Made by a program: the position numbers and the translations under genes. From Nannocystis bainbridge (GTDB lineage: Bacteria; Myxococcota_A; Polyangia; Nannocystales; Nannocystaceae): 64,000 nt of DNA. Positions within the stretch are counted from its first letter, which is position 1; each line of letters opens with the position of its first letter. The stretch is from NCBI RefSeq assembly GCF_028368995.1, contig NZ_JAQNDL010000002.1:1299724-1363723 (forward strand), in the 5' to 3' direction. Positions 17,201 through 25,637 of the stretch are shown in pieces. The notes under the pieces were generated by a model. That model was not told the origin of the DNA. It worked only from the letters and a program-made list of their open reading frames with translations, and made no database searches.

Positions 17201-18964
17201 TCACGCGGTCCGGGCGCGCGCGGCTTCGTGGGCGGCTGCTTCGGCGCGGCGCTGGGCGGCGCGGACGTGGGCCCACAGGCACATCAGGGCTGCCGGGGTG
17301 ATGCCGGGGATCCGCGCGGCCTGGCCGGTGCTGGTCGGGCGCACGCGGGCGAACCGCTCGGCGGCCTCGGTGGTGAGGCCGGGCAGGCGCCGGTAGTCGG
17401 TGTCGGGGTCGATCGGGAGGTCGGTGGCGCCGCCGCGCATGACCCGGATCTCCTTCTCCTGGCGCTCGAGGAAGCCGGCGTAGCAGCGCTGCGCCTCGGC
17501 CCGCTCGGTCAGCCAGGCCGGGGCGGCGGCGTCGGGCTCGGCGAGCAGCCGGCGGACGCGCTCGACGCGGGCGCGGGCCCTGTCGTAACGGACAGGGTCG
17601 ATGAGACCTGCTGCAAAGGCCATGTCCGAGAGCCGGGCGTCGGCGTTGTCCTCGCGCAGGAGCAGGCGGTACTCGGCGCGGGCGGTGAACATGCGGTACG
17701 GTTCGTCGCAGCCCTGGGTGACGAGGTCGTCGATCATGACGCCGGCGTAGGCGTGCTCGCGGCCGAGGATCAGCGGGGAGCGGCCGAGGGCGGCGAGGGC
17801 CGCGTTGGCGCCGGCGACGAGGCCCTGGACGCCGGCCTCCTCGTAGCCGGATGTGCCGTTGATCTGGCCGGCGAACCACAGGCCGGGGATGTCGCGGGCG
17901 CCGAGAGTGTGGTCGAGGTCGCGGGCGTCGACGGCGTCGTACTCGACGGCGTAGCCAGGGCGCAGCATGACGGCGCGCTCGAGGCCGGGGATGGTGCGGA
18001 TGAAGGCTTCCTGGACGTCGGCGGGCAGGCTGGTCGAGATCCCGCCGGGATAGACGCTGTCGGTGTCGAGGCCCTCGGGCTCGAGGAAGATCTGGTGGCG
18101 GTCGCGGGCGGCGAAGCGCACGATCTTGTCCTCGAGCGAGGGGCAGTAGCGCGGGCCGCGGCCGACGACCTGGCCGCTGTACATGGCGGAGCGGTGGAGG
18201 TTGGCGCGGACGAGCTCGTGGGTGGCCTCGGTGGTCCAGGTGATCCAGCACGGGACCTGGGCGAGCACGGGCGGAGGGCCGTCGTCGGGCAAGGTGAAGC
18301 GCGGCAGCGGGTCTTCGCTGGGCTGCTCCTCGGTGCGGGCGTAGTCGAGGGTGCGGCCGTCGAGGCGGGCCGGGGTGCCGGTCTTGAGGCGGCGGAGGCT
18401 GAAGCCGAGGGCGCGCAGGTGCTCGGACAGGGCGAGGGCGGGCGGCTCGCCGACGCGCCCGCCCGGGACGGTGCGCTCGCCGGTGTGGAGGAGGCCGCCG
18501 AGGAAGGTGCCGGTGGTGATGACGACGGCGTCGCCAGGCACGAGGCTGCCATCCTCGAGCACGACGCCGCAGGCGCGGCCGGCGTCGCGGTGGACGGCGG
18601 CGACGAGGCCCTCGAGGACGCGAATCCGGGGGTCGGCGAGCAGGGCGGCGCGGGCGAACTGGCCGTAGCGGGCCTTGTCGACCTGGACCCGGGTGCTGCG
18701 CACGGCGGGGCCCTTGGAGCGGTTGAGGATCCGGCCGTGGATCGCGCAAGCATCGGCGGCGCGGCCCATGAAGCCGCCCAGGGCCTCGATCTCCTTGACG
18801 AGGTGACCCTTGGCGACGCCGCCGATGCTGGGGTTGCAGGGGGTCTGGCCGATGGTGGCGCGGCTGCCAGTGACGACGAGGACGCGCGCGCCGACCCGCG
18901 CCGCGGCAAAGGCGGCCTCGAGCCCGGCGTGTCCGGCTCCGACGACGATGACGACGGGCTCCAC
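17201..18964 (-). CDS. mnmG: tRNA uridine-5-carboxymethylaminomethyl modification enzyme MnmG
   Basis: A 587-residue FAD protein. VIVVGAGHAGLEAAFAAARV is the dinucleotide-binding motif at the N-terminus. TPCNPSIGGVAKGHL, RGPRYCPSLEDKIVRF, GTSGYEEAGVQGLVAG and FTARAEYRLLLREDNADARL are MnmG signatures, including its conserved Cys residues. With MnmE it modifies U34 of several tRNAs. I chose GTG 18964 because it places the FAD motif at the usual position and TACCCT lies 9 nt upstream; an in-frame ATG at 19015 would add 17 residues. Nodes of the 14-bp palindrome occur at 17579, 17593, 17607 and 17621 inside the gene. Confidence 0.93.
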   Translation of the reverse strand: MEPVVIVVGAGHAGLEAAFAAARVGARVLVVTGSRATIGQTPCNPSIGGVAKGHLVKEIEALGGFMGRAADACAIHGRILNRSKGPAVRSTRVQVDKARYGQFARAALLADPRIRVLEGLVAAVHRDAGRACGVVLEDGSLVPGDAVVITTGTFLGGLLHTGERTVPGGRVGEPPALALSEHLRALGFSLRRLKTGTPARLDGRTLDYARTEEQPSEDPLPRFTLPDDGPPPVLAQVPCWITWTTEATHELVRANLHRSAMYSGQVVGRGPRYCPSLEDKIVRFAARDRHQIFLEPEGLDTDSVYPGGISTSLPADVQEAFIRTIPGLERAVMLRPGYAVEYDAVDARDLDHTLGARDIPGLWFAGQINGTSGYEEAGVQGLVAGANAALAALGRSPLILGREHAYAGVMIDDLVTQGCDEPYRMFTARAEYRLLLREDNADARLSDMAFAAGLIDPVRYDRARARVERVRRLLAEPDAAAPAWLTERAEAQRCYAGFLERQEKEIRVMRGGATDLPIDPDTDYRRLPGLTTEAAERFARVRPTSTGQAARIPGITPAALMCLWAHVRAAQRRAEAAAHEAARARTA

Positions 18965-19120
18965 GGCGGGGCGAGGGTAGCAGACCACTGAGACGGGGAT
19001 GGTGGGGGCGAGCATGGCGATGGCCGAGGTCGTCAGCGGGCTTGCGCGGGTTCGCGCTTTATGCGATAGAAGGCTGCTGGTTGGGGTCAGGAGGCCGTTT
19101 GCAGAGCGGCAGAGACCGGG

Positions 19121-19176
19121 GGGCGAGCCGCTGATGCGTAATCAGCAGGCCTCCGGTTCGAGCCCGGGCGCTCGCG
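19121..19176 (+). pseudogene. tRNA-Thr-like 3' half lacking a D arm
   Basis: The stretch from 19130 matches the anticodon arm, variable loop and T arm of tRNA-Thr(CGT) at 11225 in about 35 of 38 positions. It is preceded directly by GCGAGC (19123-19128), which can pair with GCTCGC (19170-19175) as an acceptor stem. There is no D arm and the universal U33 is replaced by G, so it should not function as a normal tRNA. It may be a decayed tRNA or a trace of site-specific integration. The rest of 18965-19321 holds only the start regions of the flanking genes. Confidence 0.6.
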
Positions 19177-19321
19177 GTTTTGGGCGCTGTCAGCCTCTCG
19201 CGGCCTCGGGTCGAAGAAATTGAGGGCCGAAATGCCGCAGAATCCGCGTTTCGGGCGGCGCGGGGCGCGGGGGCGCGCGGCGTTGGAGCCATTCGTTCGC
19301 GGGTGGGCTATCTTTGCCGAC

Positions 19322-20881
19322 GTGACGGGCTTCGTGTCGATCGTCGGCGCCGGTCCCTGGGACCCGGAACTACTCACCCTGGCGGGGCGCGAGCGGCTGA
19401 CCCGGGCGGACGTGGTGATCGCGGATTACCTGGTCAACCCGGCGCTGTTCTCCCATTGTCGTGCGGACGTCCACCTGTTCCAGCGCACCGAGAGCCCGCA
19501 CGCGGGGGCCCACGGCGAGCCGGTGCCCGACCAGGAGACGATCAATCGCCTGATGGTCGAGCGCGCGGCGGCGGGGCTGTACGTGGTCCGCCTCAAAGGC
19601 GGCGACCCGATGGTGTTCGGCCGCGGCGCCGAGGAGGCCGAGGTGCTGGCGGCGCGTGGGATCCCGTTCGAGTTCGTGCCGGGGGTCAGCGCGGCGATCG
19701 CCGCGCCGGAGGCGGCCGGGATCCCGGTGACGCATCGCGACCACGCGCCGTGCGTGAGCCTGGTGTCAGGCTACGAGGCGTACGAGAAGGGCGGGCGCGC
19801 GGTCGACTGGGAGCACCTGGCCAAAGGGACAGGTACGCTGGTGTTGATGATGAGCGTGCGCAACTGCCGGCAGAACGCGGAGCGGCTGATCGCGGCCGGG
19901 CGCGATCCGGCGACGCCGTCGGCGGTGATCCGCTGGGGCACGCGGGGGATCCAGCGCACGCTGGTGGCACCGCTGGCGCAGATCGCCGATCGCGTCGAGG
20001 CGGAGGGCCTGCGCCCGCCGGCGGTGATGGTGGTCGGCAGCGTGGTCGACCTGCGGCGGTCGACGCAGTGGTTCGAGCGCCGGCCGCTGTTCGGCAAGCG
20101 GGTGGTGGTGACGCGGGCGCGGCACCAGGCGAGCGACCTGCTGCAGCTGCTGGCAGGTCAAGGCGCCGACGCGGTGTCGGTGCCGTGCCTCGACATCGCG
20201 CCGCCCGACGATCTGGCGCTGCTCAGCGGGGCGGCGCAGAGCCTGGACGAGGTCGACGGGGTGATCCTCTCGAGCCCGAACGGGGTGCGCGCGTGGTTCG
20301 ACGCGCTGGCCGGGCTCGAGCTCGATGTGCGGGCGCTGCACGGGAAGTGCCTGGCGGCGATCGGGACGGGCACGGCCAATGCTTGCTGGGAGCGCGGGAT
20401 CCGGCCGGACATCGTGCCGTCGGCGGCGCGCTCGGAGGGGCTGGTCGAGACGCTGGCGTCGCGCGGGCTGCTGGAGCGCCGGTGGCTGCACGTGCGCGCC
20501 GACGAGGGCCGCGACCTGATCGGCGAGGCGGTGCGCGCGGCGGGCGGGACCTATCGGCTGGTGGTCGGCTACCGCGTGACGCGGCCGAAGGTGCCGGGGT
20601 TGCTGACGCGTTCGCTGCTGCCGCTCGAGCACGGCGGCGAGGGCACCGACGCGATCTGCTTCGCCAGCGGCAAGACGGCGCGCAACTTCGTCGATACGTT
20701 GATGGAGGCGCACGGGGAGGCGCTGACGCAGGAGATCCTGCGCCGCGCGCGACTGGTGGCGCTGGGGCCGGTGACCGCGGCGGCGCTCGAGGCGATGGAC
20801 CTGCGACCGGACGCGGTGGCGGGCGGGCTCAGCGACGAGGCGATGCTGGCGGCGGTGATCGAGGCGCTGGGCCGCGGGTAG
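19322..20881 (+). CDS. cobA-hemD: Bifunctional uroporphyrinogen-III C-methyltransferase / uroporphyrinogen-III synthase
   Basis: A 519-residue fusion. Residues 1 to about 250 are the SAM-dependent methyltransferase (SIVGAGPWDPELLTL, VVRLKGGDPMVFGRG, EFVPGVSAAIAAPEAAGIPV, VSGYEA). From about residue 262 (GKRVVVTRARHQASDLLQLL) to the end is HemD, which cyclises hydroxymethylbilane to uroporphyrinogen III. The methyltransferase then opens the branch to sirohaem or cobalamin. GTG 19322 is chosen because TATCTT ends 7 nt before it; an ATG at 19220 is the longer alternative. A palindrome unit (19816-19833) encodes LAKGTG inside the methyltransferase. CobA-HemD fusions are known in other bacteria. 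Confidence 0.9.
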   Translation: MTGFVSIVGAGPWDPELLTLAGRERLTRADVVIADYLVNPALFSHCRADVHLFQRTESPHAGAHGEPVPDQETINRLMVERAAAGLYVVRLKGGDPMVFGRGAEEAEVLAARGIPFEFVPGVSAAIAAPEAAGIPVTHRDHAPCVSLVSGYEAYEKGGRAVDWEHLAKGTGTLVLMMSVRNCRQNAERLIAAGRDPATPSAVIRWGTRGIQRTLVAPLAQIADRVEAEGLRPPAVMVVGSVVDLRRSTQWFERRPLFGKRVVVTRARHQASDLLQLLAGQGADAVSVPCLDIAPPDDLALLSGAAQSLDEVDGVILSSPNGVRAWFDALAGLELDVRALHGKCLAAIGTGTANACWERGIRPDIVPSAARSEGLVETLASRGLLERRWLHVRADEGRDLIGEAVRAAGGTYRLVVGYRVTRPKVPGLLTRSLLPLEHGGEGTDAICFASGKTARNFVDTLMEAHGEALTQEILRRARLVALGPVTAAALEAMDLRPDAVAGGLSDEAMLAAVIEALGRG

Positions 20882-20980
20882 CGGGGCCGGCGAGCCGTGC
20901 GCCGCGCCCGAGGTCGGGGGAGCAGAGGGGGTCGTGTCCGGCGATTGCGGGCGCGCGGAGGCGTTCGCGCCCGCGAGTGT

Positions 20981-21009
20981 TTGTCGGTTCACGGACGGAC
21001 CGGTATCGT
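20981..21009 (+). promoter_or_regulatory. Promoter of the P450 gene
   Basis: TTGTCG (20981-20986) and TATCGT (21004-21009) are separated by exactly 17 bp. The ATG follows after 9 nt, so the transcript should be leaderless or nearly so. Confidence 0.65.
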
Positions 21010-21018
21010 AGGGCGGCG

Positions 21019-22254
21019 ATGAGCTTTCTTCGCCAGTACGCGGCGAGCGAGGCCGAGGCGCGGAGGGCCCTGACGCTGCGGTGGCTGGCGGGGCGGCCGC
21101 GCGAGCTGTTCGCCGAGCTGCAGCGCGAGCGGCCGATCCTGGTGACGCCGGGTCTGGTGCTGGTGACGCGCCACGCGGAGGCGCTCGAGGTGCTGAGCCG
21201 CGGCGATGTGTTTTCAGGACATGTCCTCGAGGCCAGGCGGCACGCGCTGTTCGGCGGGTTCTCGCTGGCCGAGCGCGAGGGGCCGCGGGCGGCGGCCGAG
21301 GCGGCGCTGGTGCGGGTGTGCGTGCGGGGGGACGACGCGGACCGGGTGGCGGCGATGAGCCACGACGCGGCGGTGGGGGCGATGCTGGCAGCGAGCAGCC
21401 GCGGCGGGCTCGACGTGGTGCGGGATCTGGCGCACGTGGTGGCGGGGCGGGTGGCGGCGGAGTACCTCGGGGTCAGCGGGCCGGAGGAGAGCACGCTGGT
21501 GCGGTGGGTCGAGGCGATCGCGCGCGATGTCGACGACAACCCCGGGGGCGACAGCGAGATCCACGAGGAGGCCCGCGCGGCGGTGGCGGAGCTCGGCGGG
21601 TACACCGACACGATGGTGGCGTCGCGCCGGGCGCAGCGAGCGTCGGGGCGGATGGCGGGCGACGACGTGCTGGGGCGGCTGGTGGCGCTGGGGCACCAGC
21701 GGCTCGAGGAGCGACGCCTGCGTGAGGTGCTGTTGGCGCTGCTCGTGGCGGCGGTGGAGCCGATCGCGGCCTCGATCGCGCTGGCGATCGGCGAGCTGAT
21801 CGATCGGCCCGGGGCGCTGCAGGTGGCCCGCGCGGCGGCGCTGGCCGGCGACGATGCGGGGCTGTGGGCGGTGCTGCGCGAGGCGCTGCGGTTCTCGCCG
21901 CCGCGGCTGACGGTGTGGCGGAGGTGCGAGCAGCGGTATCACCTGGCCCAGGGGACAGGCGACGAGGTGACCGTCGACGCCGGCACGGCGGTGGTGGTGG
22001 CCATCGCGGCGGCGGCGTTCGATCCGGCGCGCGTCGACGAGCCGGAGCACTTTCGCCTCGACCGGCCGGAGCAGCACGATTTCCTGTTCGGCGAGGGGCC
22101 GCACGCCTGTCTGGGCCGACACGTGGCGATCGCGGCGGTGCGCGAGGCCTGCAAGGTGCTGCTGGGCCACGAGTTCCGCCTGTCGGGGCCGCTGCGGCGC
22201 GACGGCGGGCGGCCGATCGGATTCCCGATCGCGGTGGCGCCGTTGCCCAAGTAG
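21019..22254 (+). CDS. Cytochrome P450
   Basis: A 411-residue soluble bacterial-type P450. The haem-binding loop FGEGPHACLG places the Cys ligand at residue 364. The ExxR motif lies in LREALRFSPP (about 287-290) with the usual RxPP-like segment following. The I-helix region (LLALLVAAVEPIAASIALA) lacks the classical AGxxT and has AAVEP instead, so oxygen activation may be atypical. No redox partner is encoded beside it and the substrate cannot be predicted; it does not look like CYP51. Palindrome units lie in the coding region at 21220-21237 and 21942-21959. Confidence 0.88.
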   Translation: MSFLRQYAASEAEARRALTLRWLAGRPRELFAELQRERPILVTPGLVLVTRHAEALEVLSRGDVFSGHVLEARRHALFGGFSLAEREGPRAAAEAALVRVCVRGDDADRVAAMSHDAAVGAMLAASSRGGLDVVRDLAHVVAGRVAAEYLGVSGPEESTLVRWVEAIARDVDDNPGGDSEIHEEARAAVAELGGYTDTMVASRRAQRASGRMAGDDVLGRLVALGHQRLEERRLREVLLALLVAAVEPIAASIALAIGELIDRPGALQVARAAALAGDDAGLWAVLREALRFSPPRLTVWRRCEQRYHLAQGTGDEVTVDAGTAVVVAIAAAAFDPARVDEPEHFRLDRPEQHDFLFGEGPHACLGRHVAIAAVREACKVLLGHEFRLSGPLRRDGGRPIGFPIAVAPLPK

Positions 22255-22560
22255 CTGCGGTTGGAGCGACGCGAGAGCGGGTGCGGCCGCAGGGTTCTTC
22301 CGCGGTCGTAAAGGCCGACACGTGGTTCGGCGCCGGATCGGAGCTGGCCTTCGGGACAGGTGAGAGTGGGCAGCGAGCTCGGGCGTGGTGAGCGCTCCTA
22401 GCGCCCTACTCGACGCAAGGAGCGGGTGAGGGTTCGCGCCGGGGCCCCGGCGAGCCCGGCGACAGCCTCCGAACCCTGTTTGGCGCGGTTTGGCGGCGAG
22501 AACGGGCGGACGGCAGTGGCGGGGAGGTGCGTGCTGGCCCGCTCGTGCCATGGAAGCGTC
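22255..22560. other. Intergenic region with one palindrome unit
   Basis: A single 14-bp palindrome (GCTG 22343, CAGG 22357) lies about 90 bp after the P450 stop. I see no gene, RNA or clear promoter in the remainder. Confidence 0.5.
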
Positions 22561-23124
22561 ATGACGACCGGGCAAGGCAGCTTCTCCACCGACATCGCGA
22601 CCATCCGCAAGCGAGCGCGTGAGCACCTCGAGCAGGGCGCGCTGACCCCCAACTATGGCGCCGATGTGGAGACGGCGATCCGCGTGCTCAACGAGGCGCT
22701 GGCGACCGAGATCGTATGCGTCCTCCGCTACCGCTTCCACGCGGTCACGGCGACCGGGATCGCCAGCGAGGCGGTCAAGGCGGAGTTCGAGGAGCACGCG
22801 CAGGAAGAAGAGGCGCACATGCTGTGGATCGCCGAACGTATCAATCAGCTCGGCGGTAAGCCCAACTTCAGCCCCGACGGGCTGTCGAGCCGCTCGGCGT
22901 CGCAGTACGTCGAGGGCGAGAACCTGGTCGACATGATCAAGGAAGACCTGGTGGCGGAGCGGATCGCGATCGAGACGTATCGCGAGATGATCCGCTACTT
23001 CGCGGCGAACGACCCGACGACGCGCATGCTTCTCGAGAAGATCCTGGCGCAGGAAGAGGAGCACGCGAACGACATGCACGACCTGCTGGTCGCGCACGAA
23101 GGCAAGCCGATGCTCGATCACTAG
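22561..23124 (+). CDS. Ferritin-like (bacterioferritin family) protein
   Basis: A 187-residue four-helix protein. The iron-ligand pattern of a ferritin-like diiron site is visible: LNEALATEIVCVLRYRFH (first Glu), EEHAQEEEAHMLWIAERI (ExxH), VAERIAIETYREMIRYF (Glu) and LEKILAQEEEHANDMHDLL (ExxH). The length and the N-terminal helix fit bacterioferritin/Dps-like iron stores, but no haem-ligand Met can be assigned. Likely role is iron storage or peroxide detoxification in the cytoplasm. It converges with the STAS-like gene. Confidence 0.82.
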   Translation: MTTGQGSFSTDIATIRKRAREHLEQGALTPNYGADVETAIRVLNEALATEIVCVLRYRFHAVTATGIASEAVKAEFEEHAQEEEAHMLWIAERINQLGGKPNFSPDGLSSRSASQYVEGENLVDMIKEDLVAERIAIETYREMIRYFAANDPTTRMLLEKILAQEEEHANDMHDLLVAHEGKPMLDH

Positions 23125-23210
23125 GCGTCAGGCTGCCCAGGCGCTGGAGCGGGGGCCTGCCCGGTGGCGGCCCGCCGTGGCGGTGACAGCCTCGTGGTGA
23201 TGTCGAGTGA

Positions 23211-23228
23211 CCTGTCCGCAGGGGCAGG
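23211..23228. repeat. Single palindrome unit between convergent genes
   Basis: CCTG 23211 and CAGG 23225 flank TCCGCAGGGG. It is the main feature between the stop codons of two convergent genes (23124 and 23233). Confidence 0.7.
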
Positions 23229-23232
23229 TCGC

Positions 23233-23598
23233 TCAACGTCCGTCCAGCTGGCCATCGAGCCAGGCGAGCGCTTCGGGCTCGGCGGCGAAGATCCGGAGGG
23301 TGTCGCTCTTGCCGGTGATGCGGAGCATCAGGTTGATGGCGGCGCGGACCAGTGGGCTGCTCGTGACCGTGGCGGTCGGCCCGGCTTCGGTCACCTGGAC
23401 CAGGATCTTGCGCGCCTCGGTGGTGTACTCGGTGCCGCGAGTGACCACGCAGATCGTGGGCCGCATGAAGTGCGGGCCGCCCCTCGTGAAATGCTGGACG
23501 TAGGCCTCGGCCTCCGCCGTGTCAAACACGCCCGTGACGCCGACGCGCACGTAGCCGCGGCCCCGGGGCGTCACGCGCTCTTCGAAGACGATCGGCAT
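23233..23598 (-). CDS. STAS-like / SpoIIAA-like hypothetical protein
   Basis: A 121-residue soluble protein. The alternating strands and helices (VRVGVTGVFDTAEAEAYVQ, RPTICVVTRGTEYT, RAAINLMLRITGKS, LRIFAAEPEALAWL) resemble the small SpoIIAA/STAS fold proteins that are often found singly in myxobacteria. No phosphorylatable Ser motif can be assigned. Function unknown. Confidence 0.65.
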   Translation of the reverse strand: MPIVFEERVTPRGRGYVRVGVTGVFDTAEAEAYVQHFTRGGPHFMRPTICVVTRGTEYTTEARKILVQVTEAGPTATVTSSPLVRAAINLMLRITGKSDTLRIFAAEPEALAWLDGQLDGR

Positions 23599-23615
23599 GC
23601 TCGAGCGGAGCTTCG

Positions 23616-23644
23616 ACTGTAGTGAAGTCGGCCGGGCGGATCAA
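23616..23644 (-). promoter_or_regulatory. Promoter of the STAS-like gene
   Basis: On the minus strand TTGATC (23644-23639) and TACAGT (23621-23616) are separated by exactly 17 bp. The ATG at 23598 lies 17 nt after the -10. Confidence 0.6.
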
Positions 23645-23971
23645 CGTGGCGGGCGGCGGCTGCAGCTGACGTCAGGTCAGGCGCCCGGGCGGGGTGATGG
23701 CCGATCGGTGGGTCGTGTTCTGAGAGGGAAAGACAGCCCGCTCTGTCGTGGCGCGCGGGTGAAGCCGGGTGAGCGCGGAGCTCGGGCGAATTCTGTGTCG
23801 GCGCTGGAAGACCATGGGTCGCCGAGGCCACGGTTCGTGGCGCGGTCACGCGCGGCGTTCGCCTGGGCTTCGGTCGGGGCCGGGGTCCGCGGGTGCGCAC
23901 GACGAGGCCGCGAGGACCGAGGCCGTCGCGGCGCGATGGGCGGCGGGATCGTCGCGGCGCGAGGCGATGCC

Positions 23972-24059
23972 GTGATCCGCAAGGACATGGCCTGAAGCGC
24001 ATGCTCTGAAGGACATGCCTTAGAGGACATGTCGTGATGGACATGGCGTGAGGGACAGG
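23972..24059. repeat. 14-bp-phased palindromic array, seven nodes
   Basis: Nodes at 23972 (GTGA), 23986, 24000, 24014, 24028, 24042 (all CATG) and 24056 (CAGG) are each 14 bp apart. The array ends three bases before the stop codon of the decarboxylase gene at 24063. Upstream, 23645-23970 shows no supported gene. Confidence 0.92.
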
Positions 24060-24062
24060 CAG

Positions 24063-25340
24063 TCACCCGCCCCAGAAGGCGACCACGTCGGCGATGGTGT
24101 CGCGCGGGCGCAGGACGGTGACGGCGTCGCCGTCGAGGCCGAGGGCGATCGGGATCGCGCGGCTGCAGTAGCGCGACCACATCGAGAGGGTGTAGGCGCC
24201 GGTGTCGCGGATCAGCACGTGGTCGCCAGGGGCGAGGGCGGGCAGCGGGAGGTCGCGGGCGAGCAGGTCGCCGCCGAAGCACAGCGGGCCGGCGAGGGTG
24301 GTGGCGACGGGGTCGCCGGCGATCGGGTGGCCGTCCGGGTCCAGGGCGAGGAAGTCGTGGTGCCACTCGTTCGGCCGGTAGACGCGGCGGACGAACAGAT
24401 CGGCGCCGACGTGGAGGACGGCGACCGGGCCGGGCTTGACGACCTCGACGCGCGAGACGACGAAGCCGCAGTCGGCCAGGAGCGAGCGGCCGAACTCGGT
24501 GACGAGCAGAATGTCGGTCTGGAACAGCTCGGGGATGGCGGCGCGCAGGGCTGCGGCGTAGGCGGCGGGGGTGAGGCGCGGGGCGTCGTCGCGGTACTGC
24601 GCCGGCAGGCCGCCGCCGAGGTCGAACATGTCGATCGGGTCGTGGCGCGTGGCGCTCAGCTCGCGCCGCAGCTGCCACACGCGGGCGACGCCGTCGACGA
24701 GCTCGGGGATGGTGGTGCCCTGCGAGCCGATGTGGACGTGCAGGCCGCTGAGGAAGCGGTGACGCGCGAAGGCGTCGAGGATCGCGGGGCGCTGCGACAG
24801 GGGGACGCCGAAGCGGCTGCCGCGGTGGCCGACGCTGGTGAGGGCGAGGGCGGCCTCGGCGAGCTCGGGGTTGATCCGCAGGCCGATCCGGCTGCGGCTG
24901 GCTGGCGTGTGAAGGGCGGCGATCCGCTCGAGCTCGGCGAAGTTGTCGGCGTTGATCCGCAGGCCCAGGTGCAGGGCCTCGGCCAGCTCGGGCACGGTCT
25001 TGGCGGGCGAGTCGAAGACGATCCGGTCGGGGCTGCAACCTGCGCGAAGGGCCAGGTGAACCTCCTCGATCGAGGCGGCCTCGAGGCCGAACCCCGCGGC
25101 CACGACGACGCGCAAAAGGTTTAAAAGGGGGTTGGCCTTGATCGCTACGGTGTGGAGGGCGCGCGGGGCGGTGAAGGCGAGCGTGAGGTCGGCGAGCTTG
25201 GTGCGCAGACGATCGAGGTCGTGGACGAGGACCGCAGGCTCGTCGGCGTGGCCGGCGGCGCGGACGCGGCGGTAGGCCGCGGCGAGCTGCTGCGGAGCGG
25301 GACGAGCGTCGACGCGGGGCATGAGCTCAGCGTCGCGCAT
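24063..25340 (-). CDS. Diaminopimelate/ornithine-type PLP decarboxylase (fold III)
   Basis: A 425-residue protein of the alanine-racemase-fold decarboxylases. AIKANPLLNLLRVV contains the PLP-binding Lys. HVHIGSQ, DLGGGLP and TEFGRSLLADCGFVVSRV are conserved LysA-type motifs. CFGGDLLARDLPLP stands where LysA has the catalytic Cys and the Ser/Glu/Asp substrate determinants, so the specificity may differ from meso-diaminopimelate. It stands alone rather than in a lysine operon, so a special amine or secondary metabolism role is possible. An internal ATG six codons downstream is an alternative start. Confidence 0.8.
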   Translation of the reverse strand: MRDAELMPRVDARPAPQQLAAAYRRVRAAGHADEPAVLVHDLDRLRTKLADLTLAFTAPRALHTVAIKANPLLNLLRVVVAAGFGLEAASIEEVHLALRAGCSPDRIVFDSPAKTVPELAEALHLGLRINADNFAELERIAALHTPASRSRIGLRINPELAEAALALTSVGHRGSRFGVPLSQRPAILDAFARHRFLSGLHVHIGSQGTTIPELVDGVARVWQLRRELSATRHDPIDMFDLGGGLPAQYRDDAPRLTPAAYAAALRAAIPELFQTDILLVTEFGRSLLADCGFVVSRVEVVKPGPVAVLHVGADLFVRRVYRPNEWHHDFLALDPDGHPIAGDPVATTLAGPLCFGGDLLARDLPLPALAPGDHVLIRDTGAYTLSMWSRYCSRAIPIALGLDGDAVTVLRPRDTIADVVAFWGG

Positions 25341-25492
25341 GTCGTGGGGCCGTGCCAGCCGCGGCCGCTGTGCATGCGCGTGCAGGGCGGTCGCCCGATC
25401 GAAGGCGAGAGGGCAGCAGGCGTACGTGCGGCCCAGTCGCCGGCGGTTGTTGGGCGTACGCAGGGACCGCCGATTGGTCCGCGCGGGGCGGT

Positions 25493-25562
25493 CACGGGGC
25501 GCTTGAACGAGCTACGAGGCGACGCTGCACGGGGCGCTTGAACGAGCTCCGACGCGGCGCTG
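25493..25562. repeat. Two tandem 35-bp direct repeats
   Basis: CACGGGGCGCTTGAACGAGC is repeated at 25493 and 25528; the remaining 15 bases of each copy differ slightly. It is the only structure I see in 25341-25637. Confidence 0.7.
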
Positions 25563-25637
25563 CACTGCCGGCGCGAGCGCGGCAGGACAGGGGCAGCAGG
25601 CAGGCGGCGTGCTCGCCGGTGGCCGGCGTGCTGCGCC

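Noticed and set aside
19121-19176. A functional second tRNA-Thr
   Set aside because: No D arm, no U33 and an acceptor stem joined directly to the anticodon stem, so it is reported as a remnant only.
21019-22254. P450 as a sterol 14-demethylase linked to the squalene locus
   Set aside because: The haem loop and length are of the general bacterial soluble type and the CYP51-specific motifs are not visible; it is also in a different transcription unit 3 kb away.
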